A stretch of 22,249 nt of DNA from Bacteroidota bacterium (GTDB taxonomy: Bacteria > Bacteroidota > Bacteroidia > Flavobacteriales_F > PHOS-HE28): the NCBI GenBank assembly GCA_023428865.1, contig JAEYWT010000415.1, forward strand, positions 1 to 22,249, in the 5' to 3' direction. The position numbers and the translations under genes were made by a program. How positions within the stretch are numbered: the stretch's first letter is position 1; the number at the start of each line of letters is the position of its first letter. Shown here piece by piece: positions 16,201-22,249 of this stretch. Below the pieces are notes generated by a model. The model was not told the DNA's origin. It saw nothing but the letters and a program-made list of their open reading frames with translations, and searched no databases.

Positions 16201-16617
16201 GTACTTGCAGCAAGCCCTGTACCTGGTTCGGGCTATCAGTGGTACTTCGAGGGCGACCCGATACCCGGAGCAACGGCTTCCACCTACACCGCTACGCAAG
16301 CAGGTTCGTACAACGTTTCCAGTGTAGTGGAAGGATGCGAGTCGTCCCTGTCGAACACGGTCATCTTCGACTTCTCCACAGTGGTCGGAGATCATGTTGG
16401 GGCAGCGTTCAGCCTGTTCCCGAACCCGACGGAAGGCTACATCACCATCCGCAGCAACGACGCTGTGGACCGCGTGCAAGTGTGGAATGCCACGGGTGCC
16501 CGTGTGCTGGATACCCGTTCCATGGTGCTCGATCTTTCCGGCCACGCACCAGGTGTCTACTGCGTTTCCATTACCGTGCATGGCACCGAGCACCGCCGTA
16601 CGGTAGTGCTTCAGTGA
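13216..16617 (+). CDS. Large T9SS protein: 14 FG-GAP/VCBS repeats, lamin-tail domain, Ig-like domains
   Basis: This is a secreted protein of 1133 residues. It starts with a signal peptide (to about residue 22, ALPQ) and then has fourteen DxDxDG-type calcium-binding motifs between about residues 40 and 700, spaced about 45-54 residues apart; examples are DLDGDGDLDLV, DLTGDGYNDLI and DLDGDGIPEIY. Each repeat also carries a WYENDG/RNNG-type segment, as in FG-GAP/VCBS beta-propeller blades. A lamin-tail-like domain follows (about 724-850: ISEMVHHPGD, ALEIYNPRSEPLDLTGY). Next come Ig-like regions (about 896-1050, with QWTLNGSVAGSG and QWYFEGDPIPGATASTY) and a type A sorting domain (about 1062-1133, FSLFPNPTEG to RRTVVLQ). 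It is probably a calcium-stabilised surface adhesin or carbohydrate-associated protein; no catalytic site is visible. Two adjacent ATGs (13216, 13219) are equivalent choices. A convergent gene ends 4 nt downstream. Confidence 0.93.
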   Translation: MMQRSVLLSVLFSLFLLQRALPQTHKIELISHTTLDLVVNDLDGDGDLDLVTGGLYNLVWYENDGSAHFEKHTINLDAKEAQQVLVTDLDGDGHKDLVVADMGTNRIIYYHNNGDLTWDRLFLHSNTGGVSGLAVGDMDGDGDLDLACAAFTANKVYWLRNDGGFAFTQIDIATGLTGATRIVMNDLDDDGDLDVVAAMQTAGAIRLFRNNGSGIFTNELLLTTSTPRSLELADVDQNGRMDLVYAGSGGAGYLRNNGTTFTQQQITGYSGLRGLGFADLTGDGYNDLIMADYTEDRITWSGFNPQTGLYQGMGSGTLDTWLNYASMVHGADFDGDGVNDVLAASSFDIRIYLHPGNAPDERLLVNRYLGDGRGIAHGDLDGDGDMDLMAVGGLYINWYENDGAGYMIPRIATEGIGRITIGGGVDLKLVDLDGDGDLDAVLTESSANRVTWLENNGNNGTFTKRLLTGHTAPYSCDVVDFDGDGDIDVVVTSIMGNDNVYWYENDGSQSFATQHPILVSYADPYEARTMDYDNDGDMDVVVACHSNLVQNGKVVLCRNNGNDTFTAQELDAAAPQVTSVFWVDLDQDGHMDVLATTGGNQNRVNWYRSNGAVIPSFTKTTIQTGMGYATYVVADDLDGDGDIDVVVSCLNDRNVNWLENDGSEQFTRHILARNVFNSQFVGAGDLDGDGIPEIYATDLESEAVHLYRKTTNVSEPVIGPEPVACHDPFISEMVHHPGDIARALEIYNPRSEPLDLTGYALRFYANGRTTYDATMLNGIIPPHGTHIVVAPNYATNINTYADQITNLWFDGSDAIVLVHNDRPIDIIGKVGQAFGDLSYWFNNGVGTYFTVLVRKPTVDRGDVNGTDDFLPDVEWIAYPVNDYSHLGAHDGPCGGVCTPTIEIAATSAEVCAGESTIFTANVTGGGTVPVIQWTLNGSVAGSGASFTTPPLSNDAVVACNVVSNEACAPSGAVVSTPVTIMVVPAPAPVASINGAVLAASPVPGSGYQWYFEGDPIPGATASTYTATQAGSYNVSSVVEGCESSLSNTVIFDFSTVVGDHVGAAFSLFPNPTEGYITIRSNDAVDRVQVWNATGARVLDTRSMVLDLSGHAPGVYCVSITVHGTEHRRTVVLQ
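13336..15306 (+). repeat. Fourteen coding repeats encoding DxDxDG blades
   Basis: The motif codons recur near 13336, 13476, 13623, 13771, 13914, 14050, 14211, 14347, 14506, 14651, 14805, 14964, 15118 and 15268. Spacings are roughly 136-161 bases. The repeats are divergent in DNA, with short shared pieces such as GATCTGGATGGCGATGGTGA, so they look ancient rather than recently amplified. Blades 5 and 6 are the most degenerate (DVDQNG and DLTGDG). Confidence 0.85.
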
Positions 16618-16621
16618 TCCA

Positions 16622-19345
16622 TCAGTTCACGCAACAACGGCAGTAATCACTGTTGGGGTCGTGGGTGAATGGTATGTTTGGATCCAGCAGTTCGTTGGTG
16701 AGTTGCACCAGCAGTGCTTCGATCACCGGAAGTTGTTGCCGCGTGATCACCTCTTCGCCACCGACCCGCAAACGATCACCGGCTGCGTTGGAAGGGCGTT
16801 GCAAGGGGATCACCCCAGCGCTCGCTTGCTCTACGTGTTGATTTTCGCGCAGGTAGGCCCACAGGTAGATCAGGAGTTGCAGGGCATAACGCCGATCGGC
16901 GGTCACGGTATCACGCTCCAGATCGGGTAGGCGCAATTCATTTTCCCGCACCGCACCGGTCTTCACATCTAGCACGGTGATCCGGCCCTCGCGTGTGTCG
17001 ATGCGATCACATCGACCTTTGAGCAGAACGCCGTTCGAGAGGGTGGCTTTCACCTCAAGCTCTATGGCTTCGATGCGTGTGGGTTGGCTACTGCATCGTT
17101 GACTTTCCGCTTTCAAGTAGGTCTCGAGTGCTTTTCCTGCCATTTCCTTGCGCAAGCGATAGTGCCCGAATTCGAGCGCTGTGCGTGGCAGATGTTGCGC
17201 GAGTTGATCTTCCAGTGATCGTAGGGCGTGGGTACTTGCTTCTGTGATGCGTTGTGGCTCCAGCACGTGGCCGACCATCGGTGTGAAGAGATGTTGCAGC
17301 GCGTTGTGTACAGCATCGCCGAGGACATCGCTGCCTAAGCGGCCGTCCACCACATCCTTATCGCGCACGCCAACGATGTAGCGGAAGTAGAAGTCCAACG
17401 GGCAGCGCAACCAAGTTCCCAAGGCAGAAGGGGAGAGGCCCTTTGCGCAGAGTTGGCGCAGCCGTTGTTGAATGTGTTCGTCCTTCTCAACCTGAATGGG
17501 TGGCACGCCACGCGCCGTTGATCGTGGTGAAACCCGAGCCGTTTCCAAGGTCGTACGGGTCTGGCCGATCACTTCGTGTTGCCATTGTGCTATGAAACGC
17601 GAGGGTTCCCCGGGTTCTTTTCCATCGCCGGTGGAAACGGTCCATTCCACGTGGTTGGCCAACTGCATGGCGCGTTGGAAGTTGTATGCCGTAACAGCCT
17701 CTGCATCGGAAGGCAACGGAAGGCCATGGTGCCTGCGCAGGTCGTAGGGGATCCAGCTGGTGGGCGCCTCGCTACGTGGCAATGTTCCTTCATTCACGCC
17801 GATGAAGATGAGCCGTTCGTGGTCTACGGTCCGGGTCTCCAACAGTCCCATCACCTGTGTCCCCTTCAGCGGTTCGCCGAGGAAAGCAAGGCGTTCTTCG
17901 CGCAACACCCGTTCGCGTATGGTTCGATAGGCGCGCAAGCTGGGCGCGGGTATACCGCTTCGGTCCAACAAGCGGTTCAGCCGTTGTTGTACACGGGCCA
18001 TCAGAAAGAGCTGTTCGCGCACCAGCGGATCGTCGGGTGCCGTATTGTGCGCATGGTCCAACAGGTTGGTGAGCGCGTTACCGGTCATCGCTTGATCCTC
18101 CGCCACGTGAAGCATGAAGGGAACCACGGGTAGGAACGTGCTGTTCGCATCGGTTATCAACGCACGCAGTTCATCGTGTTCGATGTGCAGTCTGGCCTGG
18201 CCGCGCAACGCATCTAGGATCCGTTCCGTAGGCCCGTTCTCCCGTAGGAAGGGGTGCGCGAACAAGGCGATCAACGCATGCACGGAACAGGTGGTCGGAG
18301 TGGTCTGGTCGAGTACCTCGAAGAAGCATTCGGTAAGGCCATGCACCGGCAATGTGGTGAGCGGTATGCCCATGGTCACATTCACTGGGCCGATGTGTGC
18401 CGGCATGCGCTGCAGCAGTGGAAGAAGCAGGTCTTCCTGTGCGAGCACTACGGCGGTCTTGCTCCGTTCTTCGGCGCTCATTTCCGATAGCCGCTGTGCT
18501 GCGTAAGCCGCTTGCGCCAGCGGGTGCGGTGTTTCCACCAGCCGGATCCGCCGCTCCGTTGTGGCGATCCCGCTCTGCGGTGGAAGCACACCTTCGCCGA
18601 GGTCTTTGATCGATCGGCGCAGGTAGCGCCCTGCCTCTTGGCGTTGATCGGCGAGGTAATGTGTGTCGGTATCCCACGCTACTTCGGCCCTACCTTGATC
18701 CTGCAGGTTCTTGATGGTGCTGGTGGTGGCCGGATCCAGGGCGTTCAGGCCAGCGAACCAGATCTTCTTCCACGGAAGTGCGATAGATTGCGATGTGATA
18801 TCTGCACTAATACGTGCAACGAAACCAGAGGTGGCCAGTCCGGTGGCTCGCATCCGTTCGTGGAAGAGGCGATGCAGCTCGCCGGTAGCACGCCATTCCG
18901 CATTGGTGCGCTGTTGACCCGGGCTCAGTTCCCCTAGGTTGAAGCTCCATTCGTCCAACTCGTGGTAGGCGCGAAGGTCCTTGTAGAGGGTGTCGAGGTC
19001 CAAGAGGTGGGCATCCACTTCGCTCAGGTCGCGTAAGGTGGTGGGTGCCCATTCCAGGAAGGTCTCCAAAGGGTCGGCCGCATCACCACGCAGTTCCATG
19101 TAGGTACTGTGAAGGTGGAACAACAGCTCCATGCTGTTGCCTTGTTGCAAGCCCGATACCCGTTGAACGAAGTTGCCCACGTCCATGATGTCGGGACTCC
19201 ACAAGGCGCCGCCATGTGCTTCTGCGAGGTACTTTCGCAGGTGCAATCCGGCACGTTTTCCGGGAAGCACCACAGCCACGTCCTCTAAGTCATGAGGGTG
19301 GCGTTCTAACAGGGCTTCGGCGAGGCGTTGAAGGAATGGTACCAT
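16622..19345 (-). CDS. AddB-like PD-(D/E)XK nuclease/helicase-fold protein
   Basis: This is a 907-residue protein resembling the AddB/RexB subunit family that processes DNA double-strand ends with AddA for recombination. The N-terminal region has a degenerate nucleotide-binding loop, VVLPGKRAG (about 25-33), as in inactive AddB helicase domains. The C-terminal nuclease has GRCDRID (about 773-779) and ITVLDVKTG (about 785-793), the D and DxK residues of the PD-(D/E)XK site. A preceding Cys in LRCPLDFYFRYIVG (about 648) and a terminal YCRCC suggest a remnant of the AddB iron-sulfur ligands, but the C-terminal spacing is not the usual CxxC...C. No AddA-like UvrD helicase is adjacent. The ATG at 19345 overlaps the start region of the divergent gene; an inner start cannot be excluded. 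It converges with the FG-GAP gene. Confidence 0.85.
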   Translation of the reverse strand: MVPFLQRLAEALLERHPHDLEDVAVVLPGKRAGLHLRKYLAEAHGGALWSPDIMDVGNFVQRVSGLQQGNSMELLFHLHSTYMELRGDAADPLETFLEWAPTTLRDLSEVDAHLLDLDTLYKDLRAYHELDEWSFNLGELSPGQQRTNAEWRATGELHRLFHERMRATGLATSGFVARISADITSQSIALPWKKIWFAGLNALDPATTSTIKNLQDQGRAEVAWDTDTHYLADQRQEAGRYLRRSIKDLGEGVLPPQSGIATTERRIRLVETPHPLAQAAYAAQRLSEMSAEERSKTAVVLAQEDLLLPLLQRMPAHIGPVNVTMGIPLTTLPVHGLTECFFEVLDQTTPTTCSVHALIALFAHPFLRENGPTERILDALRGQARLHIEHDELRALITDANSTFLPVVPFMLHVAEDQAMTGNALTNLLDHAHNTAPDDPLVREQLFLMARVQQRLNRLLDRSGIPAPSLRAYRTIRERVLREERLAFLGEPLKGTQVMGLLETRTVDHERLIFIGVNEGTLPRSEAPTSWIPYDLRRHHGLPLPSDAEAVTAYNFQRAMQLANHVEWTVSTGDGKEPGEPSRFIAQWQHEVIGQTRTTLETARVSPRSTARGVPPIQVEKDEHIQQRLRQLCAKGLSPSALGTWLRCPLDFYFRYIVGVRDKDVVDGRLGSDVLGDAVHNALQHLFTPMVGHVLEPQRITEASTHALRSLEDQLAQHLPRTALEFGHYRLRKEMAGKALETYLKAESQRCSSQPTRIEAIELEVKATLSNGVLLKGRCDRIDTREGRITVLDVKTGAVRENELRLPDLERDTVTADRRYALQLLIYLWAYLRENQHVEQASAGVIPLQRPSNAAGDRLRVGGEEVITRQQLPVIEALLVQLTNELLDPNIPFTHDPNSDYCRCCVN

Positions 19346-19376
19346 GAATGCGGGGGAAGTTAATCCGGCGAGTGGA

Positions 19377-19616
19377 ATGGATAACGAGGAATGGCCGGTG
19401 TATCGGCAATTGGTGGGCGGTTCGCACTATTATCGGATCGAGGCGATGGATCGTTTCCAAGAGCTGCAGCGCATCGGTTCGCGCTGGGTGCTGCACGACG
19501 TGTCTGCAAACGCATATCCAGAACGGGTGCGGGTTCATGAAATGTTGAACATGGTCGAGCCCTACATGGCGTTGGAGAAGGGTGATTGGCAGCGCGCAGA
19601 AGCCATGTTAAAGTAG
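19377..19616 (+). CDS. Hypothetical small cytoplasmic protein
   Basis: This is a 79-residue protein of unknown function when started at the ATG at 19377 (MDNEEWPVYRQLVGGSHYYRI). An in-frame ATG at 19344 would add 11 residues, but it shares bases with the start codon of the divergent nuclease gene, so the inner start is preferred. There is no signal peptide or membrane segment. It is rich in aromatic residues, Glu and Arg (HYYRIEAMDRFQELQRIGS, then AYPERVRVHEML), and probably folds as a small mixed alpha/beta domain. I recall similar short hypotheticals with a YYRI...IGS...Y-P pattern in Flavobacteriales, but cannot confirm this. Codon use fits the surroundings. It ends 97 nt before the gliding-associated gene on the same strand. 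Confidence 0.65.
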   Translation: MDNEEWPVYRQLVGGSHYYRIEAMDRFQELQRIGSRWVLHDVSANAYPERVRVHEMLNMVEPYMALEKGDWQRAEAMLK

Positions 19617-19691
19617 AACGCACGTATCGCCATTGGCCGATCCGGAAAGCCCGTTCCCTGCGCGGTGTACCCAAGAGGCAACCGAACGTCG

Positions 19692-19700
19692 TACCTTTTG
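19692..19700 (+). promoter_or_regulatory. Weak -7-like element before the gliding-associated gene
   Basis: TACCTTTTG resembles TAnnTTTG with one extra T. It ends 13 nt before the ATG at 19714. No TTG at the -33 spacing is visible, so this is a low-confidence promoter. Confidence 0.25.
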
Positions 19701-19713
19701 GTCCTCTCCTGTG

Positions 19714-21834
19714 ATGGCGCGCCACCTGCTCACCGTATTCTTGCTCTTATTAACCCCCATGGTGTATGGAACCCATGTGTTGGGTGGTGAGATGTACTAC
19801 GATCACCTGGGTGGCGATCAATACCTGATCACGCTGAAGCTGTACCGTGATTGTGGCCCGGGGAACGTCAACAATACAGCCTTCGACGCTTCAGCGCAGA
19901 TCGCGGTCTACGATGGTAATGGCATTTTCCAGTTCAGTGTATCGCCGCCGTTCACGGGAGAACAGGTTGTGCCGGTGAATTTGAGCAGCCCATGTCTCCA
20001 GGCGCCCCCAACGATCTGTGCCACCTGGGCAGAATACACAGCGGTGATCACCCTTCCACCGAATTCGTCGGGATATGTGTTGAGCTATCAGCGCTGCTGT
20101 CGCACACCCACGATCTCCAACCTGCCAACAGGTGTTTTACAAGGTCTCACGTGTACGGTGCAGATCCCACCAGCATCCTTCGGTTCGAACAGTAGTCCGC
20201 GTTTCGATGAGTATCCAGCCATTGCCATGTGCTTGGGCGAGGATATGGTCATCGACCATTCCGCCACTGATCCGGATGGCGATGTGCTGGTATATGATCT
20301 CTTCACTCCATTTGCTGGTGGCGATGCTTTCGACCCAGCGCCGTTGGCTGGCCCGCCGCCTTATGCGGGCATACTCTGGGCACCGGGTTACAGTGGTGCG
20401 TCGCCCATGGATGGAGCACCGGGATTGGCGATCGATGCAGCAACTGGGGAAATGACGATCCACCCGACATTGCTGGGCTCCTATGCTGCTGCTGTGCGGG
20501 TGCGCGAATACCGGAACGGTGAGCTGGTCAGTGCAACGATACGTGACCTACGTTTCGACGTGGTTGCCTGTGATGCGTTCATTAGTGCAGCGATCGCTGC
20601 ACAAGTGCCAGAGGATCTTTGCGCCGGAACCACCATCGCCTTCGAGAATGAGAGCGTGAACGGCGAGAGCTGGTTCTGGGATCTCGGTGTTCCGGGCACT
20701 GATGCCGACACATCTCGATTGATCGAGCCGATCTGGACATACGCGGATACGGGAACGTATACGGTTACGCTGGTCGTGAACCCTGGTTGGCCATGTGCGG
20801 ATACGAGCACTGCCATCTACAGGGTGCATTATCCCTTGGACCCTTACTTCATCCGGCCAATAGTGCGGTGTGTGGATCAAGCGGTACCGTTCATGGCTCA
20901 GGGAAATTTCACTGCGGATGCTATCGTGCAGTGGGCCTTTGATGCTGCACAACCCGCCAGCGATGTTGGTGTGCAGACCAGTGCCACCTTCGGCTCCCCG
21001 GGTACACATGCGGTCCAGTTCACCGTTCAGGAGTTCGGTTGTTCGGCGAGTTATTCAGATAGTGCCACGGTGCATCCGAGGATCGAATTGGAGGTGCTTA
21101 CGGATACCGCAGGCTGTGTGGAGGCCGAGTTCTTCTTCGCTGCAAGCGCCCAAGCATGGACCCCGGTCACCTACACCTGGGTGTTGGGTGACGCTGCCGT
21201 ACTGAATGGCCAGAACACCAGTTTCATCTACCTGGACCCTGGTGTGTATGATGTAGGGTTGACCGCGCGTACCGATTCGGGCTGTGTGGATACCAAGAGC
21301 ATCTGGCTTACGGATCACGTACACGTATTCCCCAAACCGGTAGCGGCATTCACGGTGTACCCAACGGAAGTCTCCCTGCTCGATCCGGTGGTGGAAGTGA
21401 CCGACCACTCGGAGTTGGCTGTCACTTGGGCCTACACCATCGGCACTGATCAACTTACTGAACCATCGTTCACCTACGAATTCGATGATGCCGGTGTGTT
21501 CGAGGTGACCCAGACCGTGGTGAGCGGAGCGAACTGCTCAGCTTCGGAAACACGTTCGGTGCATGTTTCCGATCATCTGTTCTTCGCACCAACGGCGTTC
21601 ACACCCGATGGAGATGGCCTGAATGACGTCTTCCTTCCGCGAGTGAAGGGTGCCAGGCTTTACGAATTGGTGATCATGGACCGTTGGGGAACGGAGCTTT
21701 TCCACACCAATGATCCCAAGGCTGGCTGGGATGGCGCCGGATTGCCACAAGGTGTGTTCACCTTCAAGGCACGCTTGTCCGAATTCGGGCCGATGAACAA
21801 GGAGTACGTAGGGCACTTCACCCTGCTACGCTAA
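19714..21834 (+). CDS. Gliding-motility-associated T9SS type B secreted protein with PKD-like domains
   Basis: This is a 706-residue secreted protein. The ATG at 19714 starts the signal peptide MARHLLTVFLLLLTPMVYG; the frame is open upstream to a TTG at 19633, but that would bury the signal peptide. The N-terminal 20-300 region (HVLGGEMYYDHLGGDQYLI, KLYRDCGPGN, YQRCCRT, with several conserved Cys) is a Bacteroidota-type domain found ahead of such tails. PKD-like segments follow at about 320-600 (ENESVNGESWFWDLG, ADTGTYTVTLVVN, FDDAGVFEVTQTVV). Residues about 622-706 form the type B sorting domain (APTAFTPDGDGLNDVF, MDRWGTELFHT, GWDGAGLPQGVFTFKA, GHFTLLR). Proteins of this type are exported by T9SS and often support surface adhesion or gliding. 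It meets the ElaA-like gene tail to tail with 4 shared bases. Confidence 0.92.
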   Translation: MARHLLTVFLLLLTPMVYGTHVLGGEMYYDHLGGDQYLITLKLYRDCGPGNVNNTAFDASAQIAVYDGNGIFQFSVSPPFTGEQVVPVNLSSPCLQAPPTICATWAEYTAVITLPPNSSGYVLSYQRCCRTPTISNLPTGVLQGLTCTVQIPPASFGSNSSPRFDEYPAIAMCLGEDMVIDHSATDPDGDVLVYDLFTPFAGGDAFDPAPLAGPPPYAGILWAPGYSGASPMDGAPGLAIDAATGEMTIHPTLLGSYAAAVRVREYRNGELVSATIRDLRFDVVACDAFISAAIAAQVPEDLCAGTTIAFENESVNGESWFWDLGVPGTDADTSRLIEPIWTYADTGTYTVTLVVNPGWPCADTSTAIYRVHYPLDPYFIRPIVRCVDQAVPFMAQGNFTADAIVQWAFDAAQPASDVGVQTSATFGSPGTHAVQFTVQEFGCSASYSDSATVHPRIELEVLTDTAGCVEAEFFFAASAQAWTPVTYTWVLGDAAVLNGQNTSFIYLDPGVYDVGLTARTDSGCVDTKSIWLTDHVHVFPKPVAAFTVYPTEVSLLDPVVEVTDHSELAVTWAYTIGTDQLTEPSFTYEFDDAGVFEVTQTVVSGANCSASETRSVHVSDHLFFAPTAFTPDGDGLNDVFLPRVKGARLYELVIMDRWGTELFHTNDPKAGWDGAGLPQGVFTFKARLSEFGPMNKEYVGHFTLLR

Positions 21835-22249
21835 CTGTTGCGCACCATGTCCACATGCGGAATGCCGTCGAGGACGTAAGGTGCGCCTGTCCTGCTGTAC
21901 GCGTGCGTCTCATAGAAGCCTTGTAGATGGCTCTGCGCTGCCAATGCACTTCGAGCTGAGCGATACGCCCGTTCGAGTTCAGCGATCACGGTGCTCATCA
22001 GTTCATGCGCTAGTCCTTCTCCGCGGCGGTCTGCACGAACAATGACCCGGCCTATATGTGGAAGGCCATCCTGTCCTGGTGGAATGATCCGCGCATAGGC
22101 GACCAATTCGTCCTGCAGCATGCCGAGAACATGTGTGGCAGTGAGGTCGTAAGCATCCACCTCGGGATAGGGGCAGTTCTGTTCCACCACGAAAACGTCC
22201 ACGCGCAATTTGTACATCGCGTGGATCAGTGCGGGTTGCAGCTCGTTGA
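21831..22249 (-). CDS. elaA: ElaA-type GNAT acetyltransferase, 5' end outside the window
   Basis: This is a partial GNAT-fold protein. The residues VDVFVVEQNCPYPEVDAYDL, VAYARI, IGRVIVRADRRGEGLAHELM (the acetyl-CoA loop), AAQSHLQGFYE and DGIPHVDMVR closely follow the E. coli ElaA pattern. An ATG at 22217 could serve as a start, but the frame stays open to the window edge, and the residues before it (NELQPALIHA) match the position of the ElaA N-terminal helix, so the true start lies beyond 22249. GNAT enzymes transfer acetyl from acetyl-CoA to an amine; the ElaA substrate is not established. The stop TAG lies within the convergent gene's stop region. Confidence 0.9.
   Translation of the reverse strand, partial: NELQPALIHAMYKLRVDVFVVEQNCPYPEVDAYDLTATHVLGMLQDELVAYARIIPPGQDGLPHIGRVIVRADRRGEGLAHELMSTVIAELERAYRSARSALAAQSHLQGFYETHAYSRTGAPYVLDGIPHVDMVRNS

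Noticed and set aside
14737..16593. Long open frame of 618 codons antisense to the FG-GAP protein
   Set aside because: It mirrors the DxDGDG-rich coding strand, giving a His/Ile/Arg-rich product with no domain, signal or neighbour logic; the sense protein is unmistakable.
1..22249. CRISPR arrays, IS elements, prophage, tRNA or rRNA genes
   Set aside because: I looked for spaced direct repeats, transposase or integrase motifs, terminal inverted repeats and RNA-gene signatures on both strands and saw none.

Overview
The window looks like a chromosomal segment of a GC-rich Bacteroidota bacterium, most likely in Flavobacteriales. Four proteins carry type IX secretion (T9SS) C-terminal sorting domains: three of type A and one of the type B, gliding-motility-associated kind. 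Menaquinone genes have a Bacteroidota-style order, a short MenE is present, promoter-like TAnnTTTG elements occur, and Shine-Dalgarno sequences are mostly absent. No IS element, integrase, CRISPR array, rRNA or tRNA was seen, and no gene-free stretch exceeds 300 bases.

Layout. (1) 1-3831, plus strand: a tightly packed run of a PASTA-domain protein (5' end outside the window), a T9SS cargo protein and an RluA-family pseudouridine synthase. (2) 3836-11236, minus strand: an eight-gene menaquinone cluster, in transcription order menI-like thioesterase, menF, menD, menB, menA, menC, menE and a 71-residue membrane protein. Five of the seven junctions are 4-nt overlaps or a 5-nt gap. The two looser junctions (menD/menB 51 nt, menB/menA 47 nt) sit around menB, and the second holds a degenerate CGCAGAGG-type repeat. 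No menH is present. (3) 11284-11985, plus strand: an OmpR-family response regulator without a kinase partner, divergent from the menaquinone cluster across a 47-bp gap that holds opposing promoter-like elements. (4) 11986-16617, plus strand: a leader with an ECF-type promoter candidate and two hairpins, a small T9SS protein, a UUCG-loop terminator, and a 1133-residue T9SS protein with 14 FG-GAP/VCBS repeats. (5) 16622-19345, minus strand: an AddB-like PD-(D/E)XK nuclease without an AddA neighbour. Divergent from it is a 79-residue hypothetical gene. (6) 19714-21834, plus strand: a gliding-motility-associated secreted protein, meeting tail to tail with an ElaA-type acetyltransferase cut by the window end.

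How the genes work together. The menaquinone cluster runs from chorismate (MenF) through MenD, MenC, MenE, MenB and MenI to prenylation by MenA; only MenH and the final methyltransferase are missing. The secreted proteins probably populate the cell surface through T9SS. The rest are housekeeping genes: RNA modification, DNA repair, signalling and acetylation.

I did not find a convincing new multi-gene system. The observations most worth following are the ECF-like promoter and structured leader at 12003-12265, the degenerate repeat at 7108-7145, the 71-residue protein attached to the menaquinone cluster, the 14-blade repeat protein, the opposing promoters at 11254-11281, and the very tight convergent gene junctions.
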